Below, piece by piece: positions 48,760 through 59,085 of a stretch of DNA of 64,000 bases (position 1 is the first letter of the stretch; the number at the start of each line of letters is the position of its first letter). A model generated the notes under the pieces. The model saw only the letters and a program-made list of their open reading frames with translations. It made no database searches and was not told where the DNA came from. Location: NCBI GenBank assembly GCA_964035575.1, contig OZ037833.1, forward strand, positions 2,356,001-2,420,000, read 5' to 3'. The translations under genes and the position numbers were made by a program. The stretch is from Rhynchopus sp. YZ270_cl-10 (taxonomy: Eukaryota > Euglenozoa > Diplonemea > Diplonemida > Diplonemidae).

Positions 48760-51549
48760 ATGGCTGTGCAGTGGAGCGTAGCGTTGTGCGCTTTGCTGTG
48801 TGTTGTTCCTGTAGGGGGTTTTTTGGATGAAAGGGTGTCAGGGACGACGTGCGAGAAGGATGTGGGATTTGAGGTGACGTCGCATGTAGAGTGCCAGCAG
48901 TATGCACTGCAGAATGGGTTGGTGATGTACGATGTGAAGTTCACGAACCACAACCGTGGCTGCAACATCATCACAGACTGCACGCAGCTGCCCGGGGGCG
49001 ACTGCGCAGAGTTCCCCAACGGCTCTGTGATGTACATCAACTCAGACATCTTCTACGTTGATGCAGTGTGCGAGACGTACTTCCCATGCCTCTGTAAAGA
49101 CTCTGCCAAAGCCGCACCACCCCTCCCCACCCTGCCCGCCAACATCGTCGAGGTCGCAGAAGGCTCAGGAGATAAGTGTCCGACAGAAGTCTCGATGCTT
49201 GTCTGTCTCCAGTACGCCACCAGCAAAGGGTTGAAGTTCTTCGCGTCAGCCAGCCTTGCCGTGAAGGGCTGTGTGTACGATACGAGAACAAATGAATTGC
49301 TGTACTCAATAAACGGCGACCTCGCGAGGTGTGGCGTCGAGAAGGATGTCATGTGCGTATGTGCGACGGAGACGACAGCGCCCCTCACGGCGGCACCTCC
49401 CACAGAGCCTCCGCTGACGTCTGTGCCGACAGTGGTGCCGACGCAAGCGCCAAAGACAGCAGCACCACTCACACTGCCGCCAGCGACACAGCCGCCAGCA
49501 ACTCAACCACCTCTGACGCAGCCACCTGCGACACAACCACCTGCGACACAGCCGCCGTTGACACAACCGCCAGCAACTCAACCACCTCTGACACAACCAC
49601 CTGCGACACAGCCGCCGTTGACACAGCCGCCAGCTACACTGCCGCCTGTGACACAACCGCCAGCAACTCAACCACCTCTTACGCAGCCACCTGCGACACA
49701 ACCGCCATTAACACAACCGCCTGTGACACAGCCACCTCTGACACAGCCGCCAGCAACACAACCGCCACTGACGGTATCACCACCCACACAACCACCTGCG
49801 ACGCAACCTACACAACCGCCAGCAACGCAGCCCCCAGCGACAGTATCACCACCGACACCTGCACCCGACACGTTCTCGCCCGCGACGCCGTGGCCAGCAA
49901 CACAGTCCCCAGCAACCCCCGCCCCGCTGACGGTGTCGCCCCCAACACCTGCGCCGACGACACCTTGGCCAGCAACACTGCCACCGCAGACACTTGCACC
50001 GTTGACAGTGGCGCCGACATCGACCCCCACACAGCCGCCCACTGCAGAGCCCACTGCTGTGCCTACTTCGATTCCTACCGTTGCACCGCAGACACTTACA
50101 CCGCCTCGCACGGGGCAGGTGATTGGGGGCAACGGTGGTGGTGTGGTGGCAGGGGTGACGGTGCTGTCTGCTGCCTCGGCTGCTTCTGCGGGGAGGATGG
50201 CGCTGCTGGCTGGGGTGGAGGCGTGCCGGCTGGACGTCGAGCATTTGGAGGAGCCGGAGTACCTGCCTTGGACTCTGCATCCCATACGGCTCACTGTCCA
50301 CGGGTCTGAATGGGTAGGCGCTGTGGTGGCGAACCTGGCGATCTGCGTGGTTGCGTCCTTCTTGGGCTGGGCGGCCGTCTACGCTGTACGCTTTATTGCA
50401 CCCACCTACGGCGACGCCTTTCAACAGCGCATGGATGTGCAGGGGATGCTGCGCATGCCTTCTGCGGTCCTCTTTTTGTTCACCATTCTGTACCAGGGCA
50501 CTTCTCTTGCATCTCTTCGCATGATGGTTGCAGGGACGCAGTGGTATTACGAGGTGGTAGGGGGGTTTGGCATTCTTGTTTGTTTGTACGTTCCTGTTCA
50601 TTTGCTTCTTCAATTCCGCAAGAACGTGCCGATGTACGCACGCTATGCCTTAGATGACCACAACCAAGGCAAGATGACGCACTTCCTCCTTGGCAAAGGC
50701 GAATGGGTCTCCACCGAACAGGAATACCACTGGGTGCAACGCTACAGCGTCATTGTGCGTCCCTACAAACAGCGCTACGTGTGGTGGGTCTGCATTGAGT
50801 ACCTCTCCATGCTTCTTCTCTCCGCCGCAAGCAGTGCACGTCTCAACGGGCACGTCAAATGCTGTGCACTCAAAACCACGAGCGCATTCATCCTATTCCT
50901 CCTCTTCGCAGCTGGGCTCTATATACGCCCATATCACAGACCACGGGACAACGTTTTGGCGCCTTTAATTAATTTGACACAGACCATTTCTGTTGTTTTG
51001 GTTGCGACGGGGTTTTGTAAGAACGATTCGTTGGACTTGGAGGAATGGATGTTTCGACGTTCAGAAGAGGTTTTGGTGGTGTCGGTGGTGATGCTGCTTA
51101 TCAAGCTTTGCTTGGACCTGGTAGCAGAGATCTATGTCTTCTACACCGGACGGCGTGTCACCATGCAGCACGCAGAATACCTCAGAAAGCCTGGCCGTGG
51201 TGCAGGCGACCCCATCCTCTACGGTGAAGAGGCAGAAATGATCGCCATAATCCCGGACGACTTCTCCGTCCTTGAAGACCTTTCGCCACGATCCATGCCC
51301 GCATCCCCGCCAGCATACGTCTCGCAAGCCCCCTCCCTCCTCGTACCCCCGCCCTCAGACATGCCGTCAGTCCCATCGCTCGCAGACCCCTTAATCTGTA
51401 GAGACACTTCCTCAACGTCCCTCCCAACACTAAGCAGTATCAGTGCAAAAGTTTCTAGTGTATGTTTGCGGGGGTGGTGGGGGGTTTGTATTTTCAGCTT
51501 TTATCTTTCATGCAATGTAATGAAACAAAAAGGCGGCGTTCGATCGTAA
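48760..51549 (+). CDS. Surface protein with long TQPPAT stalk, paralogue of 40677
   Basis: Signal peptide (MAVQWSVALCALLCVVPVGG), two Cys-rich units (about 31-112 and 140-201, ending CLC and CVC), a long stalk of (A/L)TQPP repeats (about 203-448), then EYLPWTLHPIRL and about six membrane helices with YQGTSLASLRMMV and IRPYHRPRDN, then a Pro/Ser-rich cytosolic tail. It aligns along its whole length with the 40677 protein; the stalk is longer. As read it has 929 residues, but the last 30 or so, from about 51455, run into a degenerate GTACACTG-type module (TTTGTATTTTCAGCTTTT). The true end may differ: GTATGTTTG at 51460 with TTTTCAG at 51497 could be a 38-bp intron. Function unknown; probable cell-surface receptor or adhesin. 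Confidence 0.75.
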   Translation: MAVQWSVALCALLCVVPVGGFLDERVSGTTCEKDVGFEVTSHVECQQYALQNGLVMYDVKFTNHNRGCNIITDCTQLPGGDCAEFPNGSVMYINSDIFYVDAVCETYFPCLCKDSAKAAPPLPTLPANIVEVAEGSGDKCPTEVSMLVCLQYATSKGLKFFASASLAVKGCVYDTRTNELLYSINGDLARCGVEKDVMCVCATETTAPLTAAPPTEPPLTSVPTVVPTQAPKTAAPLTLPPATQPPATQPPLTQPPATQPPATQPPLTQPPATQPPLTQPPATQPPLTQPPATLPPVTQPPATQPPLTQPPATQPPLTQPPVTQPPLTQPPATQPPLTVSPPTQPPATQPTQPPATQPPATVSPPTPAPDTFSPATPWPATQSPATPAPLTVSPPTPAPTTPWPATLPPQTLAPLTVAPTSTPTQPPTAEPTAVPTSIPTVAPQTLTPPRTGQVIGGNGGGVVAGVTVLSAASAASAGRMALLAGVEACRLDVEHLEEPEYLPWTLHPIRLTVHGSEWVGAVVANLAICVVASFLGWAAVYAVRFIAPTYGDAFQQRMDVQGMLRMPSAVLFLFTILYQGTSLASLRMMVAGTQWYYEVVGGFGILVCLYVPVHLLLQFRKNVPMYARYALDDHNQGKMTHFLLGKGEWVSTEQEYHWVQRYSVIVRPYKQRYVWWVCIEYLSMLLLSAASSARLNGHVKCCALKTTSAFILFLLFAAGLYIRPYHRPRDNVLAPLINLTQTISVVLVATGFCKNDSLDLEEWMFRRSEEVLVVSVVMLLIKLCLDLVAEIYVFYTGRRVTMQHAEYLRKPGRGAGDPILYGEEAEMIAIIPDDFSVLEDLSPRSMPASPPAYVSQAPSLLVPPPSDMPSVPSLADPLICRDTSSTSLPTLSSISAKVSSVCLRGWWGVCIFSFYLSCNVMKQKGGVRS
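49465..49860 (+). repeat. Coding minisatellite for the TQPPAT stalk
   Basis: Tandem ACACAGCCGCCAGCAACTCA-like units code (A/L)TQPP repeats. Long overlapping frames on both strands here are products of the repeat. Confidence 0.8.
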
Positions 51550-51925
51550 CAACATCTCTCGCCCTCATTTTGAGAAAATCAGAATTTGTATTACAACTCA
51601 GTTGTCTTTTCAAGAGATCAGTGGGGCGGTTGCTATTGTTTGGTTTTTTGTGATAGTTTTTGGTGTAGTGGATGAAATAATGTAGTGATGAGGTGTACAC
51701 TGATAAAATAAGTTGCGCAGAGTCCTAGCTTGCCTGGGTCAGTGGGTCAAGCTGACCCAAGTGCCTGGGTCGCGACCCACGAAAAAAAAAAAAAAAAGGA
51801 ATTAATTAATTTGGAAATTGGGAAATTCTGATTTTTTCCCCTCTTTGGGGGGGGGGCCCACCACCTTTTCTGGGGTAAGAAAAAAAATATCGACAAAAAA
51901 ATCGGCACCGTCCAGGGCTGGACCC

Positions 51926-52062
51926 AATTTTTTTTGCCTGCGGCGCCATTTTTCCTTTTTTGCTCCGCAAAAAAGGGTTCGTAGAGTGACTCTGTGGTGT
52001 AAAAAGCTACATTTTTACACCGTACCCTAATTTTTTTCGCCTGCGGCGCCATTTTATATATT
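51926..52062 (-). repeat. Dispersed repeat with two GNA-hairpin cores, inverted relative to 62279
   Basis: GCCTGCGGCGCC at both ends (about 51936 and 52041) and CCTTTTTTGC/GCAAAAAAGG around TCC (51954-51976), which reads GGA on the minus strand. The same order appears in the opposite sense at 62279-62420 with many substitutions. Confidence 0.65.
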
Positions 52063-52527
52063 TTGTGTTGGGTGATCTATGAACGGGGAGTGATTTTTAT
52101 GGTTATAGTAGCGTTCCACTTAACGTTGTGAGCAACTCACTAGTCGTAGTGGCCAAAATTTGTATCAGTCAAGAACTTGTCCATTTTTCTGAAATGACCC
52201 CACCACAGTGAGGGTAGAGCTCGGAAAACCCAAAAAAGCCAAGACAAGCCCCCCAAGGATCAAAACCTCTGCTGACCCAAAAAAAAAATTCTGACCCAGA
52301 TTTGGCATTTTTTTCCAAAACCAAGCTAGGACCCTGAAGTTGCGAGTTGATAGCAAAAAAAAAATGAAATCACCATCAAATCCTCCACAGGTACACGTTG
52401 AACGGTCCAACTTCGAGAAATTCCTCTGCACTGCGACCGAAGGTGGATACCAAGAGCAGGTTTCAAAACGACTGGACAGCGAGGGCAACCCTATTACGAG
52501 GGTGCTGTTGTGAAAACTTAGTCTTCT

Positions 52528-52560
52528 CTATGTGCACGCGAGGGCACATACATTCATATT
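52528..52560 (+). repeat. TGTGC-type hairpin
   Basis: TATGTGCACGCGAGGGCACATACATTCATAT: TGTGC/GCACA stem, loop ACGCGAGG. Confidence 0.5.
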
Positions 52561-53087
52561 TCGGGTGTTCTTCTTCTTTTTGTTTTTTTTTTGTTTTGTT
52601 TCTATTTGGATTTGAACGAAAACACAATTTCAGTAATTATTTTCCGTAACGACAGAACCCCCCTACCTATGCACAGTAATCTAATAATAATTGCACAAAA
52701 TTGACGATTTTTTAGTTGAAAACCCCAATAGGGTGTAGGTCAACAACTTGCTCGAAAAGAACAGGTGGTCACGAAAAAGGGTATTAGTTTGCTCTTTTCA
52801 AAGGATGCAGAGGGATAGGAATCAGCCTTTACAATACGCTGAACCCTCCGGTAGGTGGATGGGGGTGGGGTAAGGGGGGGCGGGGGGGAGCGATCGAAGT
52901 AATTCTCCACACGAGGCCCATTTATGTATGGGTCTAGACAATGCACAGTTTTTGTGCAGGAAGATAGCGGATTTATTTCCTCTTGTATCTTTGAACATAA
53001 GGGATTGGTTTTTTCCCCTCATTTTAAAAATTTTTTTTTTTGCCTTTTCATGTTACTATCATTTATAGCGTGTGTGCGTTTTTTTGC

Positions 53088-53113
53088 TTGACTAAGCATG
53101 GCTTAGGTTCATT
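53088..53113 (+). repeat. CTAAGC-type hairpin with short loop
   Basis: TGACTAAGC, loop ATG, GCTTAG, bulge GT, TCA. Stem complete, loop shortened. Confidence 0.5.
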
Positions 53114-53200
53114 TTACCTTTTTTTTTTTTTTGAAAGAATGCATTCAGAGGTGGTCATTTATTTGAACCTTCGCGGTTCGAATGTACCCGCTGAGGTTCG

Positions 53201-53231
53201 GTGCCTGTCGTCCACAGGAGGCGTTTTGCAC
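53201..53231 (+). repeat. GCGTCC-type hairpin module
   Basis: GTGCCTGTCGTCCACAGGAG then GCGTTTTGCAC; GTGC/GCAC outer pairs. It follows the CTAAGC-type copy. Confidence 0.5.
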
Positions 53232-53270
53232 TTAACTTCCATTTCTTTCTGATTGACTGTCGCTTTGCTC

Positions 53271-55653
53271 TTAACCCCCTGCACGCCAATTTGAAAAAAA
53301 GCGTCTATTTTAATAACGTTTAGGATAATGAGCTCGAAACCGGTCGCAATGGAAAGATTTTTGAATTTTCGGTATATATGAGTATGAGACTAGGAGTTTG
53401 GTCTCAAGGGAAATACCCTATTCCCTAGAGGGGTCCCTCGGGCGAGACGCTTTTTTTCATGCATTCTGACGCAGCACCCGGAATCACCGACAAATGCCGC
53501 ACACCGCGCGGGCTGCAAAATCATTTCAGAAAAGGAAAACTCTTGTTGCATTGTACGCAGATTCACTAAAATCTTTCAAATAACAAAAAAATCGAGCAAA
53601 AAGACCTACCTGGCTTCTGCGAGTGGTCTGCCTCAGATACACACCCCAAATAGGGGGTAAAAATAGGGGGTAAAAATCACAAAACGCTCCCCGGACAAAA
53701 CACCCAAAACGCGCACCTACCCGCACCGACCGCTTCAAGGGTCTGTAGGTGCGGAACTGCAGACGCCCTCTGTGTTACACCATTGTCTCGTCAACACTGA
53801 GACCTGCCGAAGGTGGTCTGAAGATCTCGACCCACTTCGCCTCGAGCAATTCCATCAAGGAACGGCACTTGTGCATGGGTCATTACTCGCTGTGTCTTCG
53901 TACGTTGTGGTGCCGGTAAATTTTTCTACACACAAAAAAACTTCTTTGGGGTTTGCGAAGACCCCAAGAGCACACAAAAACAAGCTGGAAAGTGGTCAGC
54001 TTCAAAGCCTGCTGCTAAGTCCGCAAAAAAGCAAAGACGCGTGTAGGTGGGGGTCTTGGGTAGTTTGTCAGGGGAGCGTGTTGTAATGTTGACCCTATTT
54101 TTACCCTATTTTTACCCCCTATTTGGGGGTGTGTATCTGAGGCAGACCACTCGCAGAAGCCAGGTAGGTCTTTTTGCTCGATTTTTTTGTTATTTGAAAG
54201 ATTTTAGTGAATCTGCGTACAATGCAACAAGAGTTTTCCTTTTTTGAAGTGATTTTGCAGCCCGCGCGGTGTGCGGCATTTGTCGGTGATCCCGGGTGCT
54301 GCGTCAGAATGCATGAAAAAAAGCGTCTCGCCCGAGGGACCCCTCTAGGGAATAGGGTATTTCCCTTGAGACCAAACTCCTAGTCTCATACTCATATATA
54401 CCGAAAATTCAAAAATCTTTCCATTGCGACCGGTTTCGAGCTCATTATCCTAAACGTTATCAAAATAGACACTTGTTTTCAAACCCTCTTGCAAGAGGGT
54501 AAAAAAATCGTTTTTTGCCGCTTTTCATCCTTCAATTCCGAGTTGTTCCGTCTAGGGACGCAGGGGGGTCAAGGGACTTCTACTACTCAGAATAATTTAT
54601 TTTTTTTTATCGTTCTGGTCAAATTCTCGCGCGGCTTCCAATGGAATTGTCAGATTTCAGTTTTGACAAGTAGAATGCACAATGAATTTTCTCAAAACAT
54701 ATACCGTAGTCGGAAAAATGTTGTAACGGAATAATGTTGTAACGCTGGAAAAAATGGCCCAGCGTTACAACATTATTCCGTTACAACATTTTTTTGGGGT
54801 TTATTTTTGTCTTAGGGATTTTTGCTGGTGCGGGGGTGGTTTTTGAAAAGAAAAATCTTGTGCCTCTGACGGTGGTGAAAAAAGGGCGGGGGGCGGGGGG
54901 ATGATGTTTTTTTTTTTTTTTTTGGTGTTGTTCAACTTAGCCGTAGGCTCGACTTTTTTTGTTCCACATCAAACTGGACAGGGCAAGGGGTATGCACATG
55001 AAAAGCACTTGGTCCGAGCGAAGCAGGGGCCAGACGTCTTACAATCTGTACAGTGCCGGTTAGTTAGAACGAGGCACAAAAGTGAACAAAACTAGAGATG
55101 GATTGTTATTGTCATCAGCACGGTCAGCACCATTGACAATTGAGGAAAAATGAGTATTAACATGGGAGAGCCTTTCCCGCTCGCGTGCTGCTTGCAGCGC
55201 TGACCTCATTTGCGACAGCACGAGATGTGCTGTCGTCTAGCCCCACTGCGCTTGCGGCGCTACCAGCAAGGAACGCCAGGTTGGGGGCATCTCCTCCTTC
55301 CGAAACAGGCTCGTGGGGATTGCGGCGCTTGCAGAATTGGGCTAATCCCATTTGTTTCATTTTTTATTTGGGTGAGGGGTGGGGGAGGACGTCGAAAAAC
55401 CTGAAACACTAATTATAGGCTTGAAATTGGGGTGTGGTGTGTGAGGTTGGGGATTATGCCGACTGTTCCAAAAAAAATCCCTAAGACAAAGTTCACCCCA
55501 GTCATAAAAATGTTGTAACGGAATAAAGTTACAACTTCCCGCGATCCGCAGCGTTACAACATTATTCCGTTACAACATTTTTACGTTCCAACATTTTTAC
55601 GTTCCAACATTTTTCCGACTACGGTATATATGTTTTGGCGTGCAGGGGGTTAA
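53271..55653. mobile_element. TTAA-flanked composite element with 380-bp inverted arms and a nested insertion
   Basis: The ends TTAACCCCCTGCACGCCAA and its exact complement (19 bp) are bordered by TTAA, as in piggyBac-like elements. Inside, about 53303-53680 and 54091-54470 are near-perfect inverted copies of each other around a 410-bp centre that holds an exon-like frame (from about 53772, ending near GTAAAT at 53918). A second element with its own inverted ends occupies 54702-55626. No transposase is seen. Confidence 0.7.
54702..55626. mobile_element. Nested TIR element with TGTTGTAACG words
   Basis: The ends TACCGTAGTCGGAAAAATG and its complement are inverted, with TA at the borders. The words TGTTGTAACGGAATAATG and its complement recur just inside both ends. 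The interior 55157-55360 is GC-rich and open on the minus strand (segment LAFLAGSAASAVGLDDSTSR), like a gene fragment. Confidence 0.6.
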
Positions 55654-55995
55654 AAATATATTGCGACACAAAAAAAATGGGAAGTTTCATGTCTGAATAT
55701 CTGCTTCATGGCAAGCCTTTGTTGTTCCTTCAGGAAAGAGTTGTATATTTTTTGGCTGTATTGTATTCTGATAGTAGTCTACCAAAAGAAAAAAACTTGG
55801 CGTACAATATTTGGGGGCAATTTAGCGCCCCTTTTTTTTGGACGACATTTTTTTACAATCAGATTACAGCTGATTTTTTTTTGCATATTTCTTTTCTGTT
55901 CTGAGGCGTTGATCATGCTAGATGTATTGCATCAGGTCTGATAGCATAGGGTGTGTGTCCCTACAGGTATGCAGTGTAGTGCAATTTGCTTCTTT

Positions 55996-55996
<1 letters not shown>

Positions 55997-56029
<33 letters not shown>
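55997..56029 (+). repeat. GA microsatellite
   Basis: About 16 tandem GA units. Confidence 0.95.
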
Positions 56030-56030
<1 letters not shown>

Positions 56031-56623
56031 ATCGCAGGCCAACCTTTGCCCATCTACCTCACAGTATTTTTACCCCCCCTCAATTTTATCACTTATAGTT
56101 AAAGATGTGTGTACGTGCCCATGAAGCAACTTAATGCATCTTCTTCTTGATGTATATTTTCAAGTAGCTTTTAAGGTATGCAATATAACGCAATTTGTTT
56201 TTTCCCGTATCAAAGTGGACGCTGTTATTTGTTGTAGGAGGAAAAGTGAATATTTGCGGAAAGGTGGATGACTTAAGATACTTTCATCAAAAAAGAGAAA
56301 GTCCACAACTGAACAAAGGCCAAGTTACGGTACCGTTTCCTCTTCACAAATAAGATGTCCACGAATTGCATTTTTCACCTACAGAAAAGAACAGATTCTC
56401 CCCCCCTGCCCCCCCCAGTTTGTTGCTTTTGATTGCCTCTGATGTTGTGCAGTACAGCATTAATCACAAAAGTCGACAGAAGAACGATGTGGATGTGCGT
56501 GTTGCCTGCAACTCCACAGCCTGCTTTTTTCTCGCAAGCCATTGTATCATCGTTAACGTACAAACGTTTCATTTTGTTTACACCTTCACTATTTTCGCTG
56601 AACCCAGTCAAACAAAGGTTCGA

Positions 56624-56761
56624 ATTCTGTTTGGGTAAAGCGAAAATAAGACTGGTCGTCATTATATCAAAAGGACCGAACACCTTTGGTTTATTCTGGT
56701 TTTTTCATTACATTTCAGGTCAAGAAAAAATGGTCAGACCAGATGTCTTTTCTTTCTTTTT
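56624..56761 (+). repeat. 138-bp segment, copy 1
   Basis: Begins ATTCTGTTTGGGTAAAGCGA. It matches 62591-62728 at 136 of 138 positions by eye, far closer than any other repeat pair here. Confidence 0.85.
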
Positions 56762-57277
56762 CCTTATTATTGTCTCACATTTTGAGATGAACAAATTCAA
56801 AAAAAAGCCACGCAATCGGAGGTGCCTGCGTAAGCAACTACCAATTTTTTTATTTTATTTTACAAATCCGTTATTATTAAGACCTTCTATCCCCGTGTGG
56901 GATAATTTTCCATATCCTCCTGGTGCAACCCGTCATAGCATGGGGTGAACCATCGCCCCAGACAGTTCAAGGTCTTGGGAGCTGTTACTAAGATAAAAAT
57001 CTTCTTTCTTTTTTGCATGCATTTTTTTGCATTTTTTGTAGATAGTTGGACAAGATCAACTTTCCTCTCTCTGGGGGGGAAAAATAAATAAATCAGAATT
57101 AGGTCTTTGCACCTGGCAAGCTGATATACTGTTAGTATTCAAATACCCCTTCTCTCTTTCCCCCATCTTCTTAGGCCCTCTCTCGCTCTGATAGCGATGT
57201 TTTTGCAGTCCACCAATCTCCCTCTTATACACTACCTACATTCTAGCACTCTTCTTCTCACCTCACCTTCCACGGCA

Positions 57278-57397
57278 GACTGATCAGGGGGACTACTAGT
57301 AGTGTTATTAGGCCAAATGACTAGTGTTTTTACAACTAGTTTGATATCATTAGTCGAGTAAGCAACTAGTTCCACTAGGTAGTACCCCTGACTAGTC
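57278..57397. mobile_element. 120-bp MITE with ACTAGT palindromes
   Basis: The ends GACTGATCAGGGGGACTAC and GTAGTACCCCTGACTAGTC are inverted (17/19). ACTAGT recurs four more times inside. A 50-bp relative is at 36331-36381. Confidence 0.6.
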
Positions 57398-57645
57398 GTC
57401 GTGTCCAAGGCTGTCCCCTTATACCCCATCTACGAAGAACATTTATTCGAGTGGCATTGTACCTATTTCCCCCCACAGCAGTTTCAATCACGCTGAAAGT
57501 AGCTTCCCCTCCCCTTTTCCATCAAGTTTGTCCTCATCGTCCTTCCCTCAAACCCACATCCTTTCCCATGAAATAGGCAGTACTGGAAATTTTTCTTAGT
57601 TCGTCTTTTTTTTTTTTTTTCTCTTTTTTCACACAAAAAAAAAAA

Positions 57646-59085
57646 ATGATATCTGAAATGATATACCTTCAATCTTTTCCTCAAGTTCCGCAAATTGTTC
57701 AAATTGCCCAAGTTCCTCAAGTTGCTCCTCCAAGCCCTGTGGCCGAAAAGCCGCAGAACAAGCCTCGCCCCATGCAGACGTACAAGGTGTATGGTCTGGG
57801 GCGTATCAGCAAGAAGGAGCTCGAGACCACTTTGGAGGACTTGGGGATGTCGCTTGCCCCGAGAGGACTGCACCTTGAGGGTGAGGATGGGCGGTTCAAC
57901 GCTTTTGTGAACTGCCCTGAGCGTATGGGGACGAACACCGTGAAACAGCGTTTGAAGAAGCTTGACGTTCGACACGTGAAGTATGTTTCCCACTACAAAG
58001 CACCCAGTGAGAACAAGAAGAAGGGGAACGTTCTGCTGCTCATTGTTGTCGCGAGGGAGTTCGATTGGGACCTCACGAAGTTGCTGACGGCAGTGCAGGG
58101 AATTCAGAAGTTTGCGATGGACCACATCACGGAGCGGACAGGGCTGCAAGCAAAGTCGGTTTGTGCCTACAGCAGCACTGGTACAATGTGCAAATTCGGG
58201 ATCGAAATGCAGAACGCAGACGACGCAAACGATGTGCTCTCTGCAGGCATCTTCGATGCGCTCCCCTACAACGATACCCTCATGTACTCTCTCCAGAAGA
58301 CCAAGAAGCAGATCCACTACAAGACCACAAACAAAGCCGCCGACAAGGGCAAGACAGATGTGCTATCCCTCTCCGCAGGGGACATCCTCCCGTCCACACC
58401 CAAGGAGAGTCCCCCATCTGTAATCCCGGCGGACCTCGAGGGGACTGCTCGACTGTTCGCAGCTGAGCTGGCAGGCCCATCCATGCCTGATCTCGCACTG
58501 CAACTCGAGCCTACGGAACAAACTGAATCCGATCTATCACTCGAACTCCTCAACCTGCTAACCAAAGCTGACACTGTCACATCTGGGGTCACAGCCCCTA
58601 AACCTGTGGAAACTGAGGAAGAGCTCTCGAATGAGCTTCTATCCCTGCTCAAACCCGCTACCGAACCTGAAACAACCGAAGTTACCCCTGGCACAGAGAC
58701 CCCTGTCGCACCTGAGGTCCTAGCCCAACTTGCACCTGAGGTCTCTGTTGGCAACCCCCTGCTAGCTCAATACCCCGAAGGAATGATGCCGATGAACGAC
58801 CTCAATTACGGTACCGGTTTCCCTCTCAATAAAAATATGCTCATGCAAAATATGCCCATGTACGCGCAAAACACCCAAAATGTTATGTTCTATTCGATGC
58901 TCCCGTCTTTCTCACCTATGGCGTACCCCCCTGCCTCTGCCTCTGCCGCTGCCCCTGCTGCTGCTGCTGCTGCCCCTATGGTGTATGTCCCCCCATTCGT
59001 CCCGATGCGTGACGGAGAGGAGGAGGAGGAGGAGGACTTCCTTACACACATCCCAACACACACGACCATGACGTCTGCGTGGTAG
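57646..59085 (+). CDS. Unrecognised cytosolic protein with alpha/beta N-terminal half
   Basis: A single exon of 479 residues with no signal peptide or membrane helix. Residues 44-125 (YKVYGLGRISKKELETTLED ... KKLDVRHVKYVSHY) and 126-220 (GNVLLLIVVAREFDWDLTKL ...) have alternating strand/helix patterns that could be two RRM-like or other small alpha/beta folds, but no RNP motif is clear. Residues 220-380 are acidic with repeated LSLELLNLL/LSNELLSLL helices (a possible short-linear-motif repeat). The end is Met/Pro/Ala-rich with an Ala run, then a Glu run. A role in RNA binding is a guess only. The ATG at 57646 follows a T tract and an A run. Confidence 0.65.
   Translation: MISEMIYLQSFPQVPQIVQIAQVPQVAPPSPVAEKPQNKPRPMQTYKVYGLGRISKKELETTLEDLGMSLAPRGLHLEGEDGRFNAFVNCPERMGTNTVKQRLKKLDVRHVKYVSHYKAPSENKKKGNVLLLIVVAREFDWDLTKLLTAVQGIQKFAMDHITERTGLQAKSVCAYSSTGTMCKFGIEMQNADDANDVLSAGIFDALPYNDTLMYSLQKTKKQIHYKTTNKAADKGKTDVLSLSAGDILPSTPKESPPSVIPADLEGTARLFAAELAGPSMPDLALQLEPTEQTESDLSLELLNLLTKADTVTSGVTAPKPVETEEELSNELLSLLKPATEPETTEVTPGTETPVAPEVLAQLAPEVSVGNPLLAQYPEGMMPMNDLNYGTGFPLNKNMLMQNMPMYAQNTQNVMFYSMLPSFSPMAYPPASASAAAPAAAAAAPMVYVPPFVPMRDGEEEEEEDFLTHIPTHTTMTSAW

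Larger units (their letters stand above)
51550..57645. other. Intergenic region with nested transposons
   Basis: No host gene in 6 kb. Palindromic TGGGTC/GACCC words at 51736-51780, a repeat with GNA hairpins at 51926-52062 (inverted copy at 62279), modules at 52528 and 53088, the TTAA element 53271-55653, a GA microsatellite, a 138-bp segment repeated at 62591, a module near 56440 shared with 59349 (CAGTACAGCATTAATCAC), and the ACTAGT-type MITE at 57278. Confidence 0.6.

Noticed and set aside
49329-50309. 326-codon alternative frame and long minus frames over the TQPPAT stalk
   Set aside because: Tandem repeat DNA keeps several frames open at once; the Thr/Pro stalk frame continues into recognisable domains on both sides.
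51460-51497. 38-bp intron at the end of the second surface-protein gene
   Set aside because: Donor and acceptor words exist, but it is shorter than every other intron here and lies in a degenerate repeat module, so it is noted only as an alternative.
53178-53200. GGTTCGAAT and similar words as tRNA B boxes
   Set aside because: No matching A box, acceptor stem or anticodon arm within tRNA distance; the same holds at 56610. No tRNA, rRNA or snRNA gene was recognised in the window.
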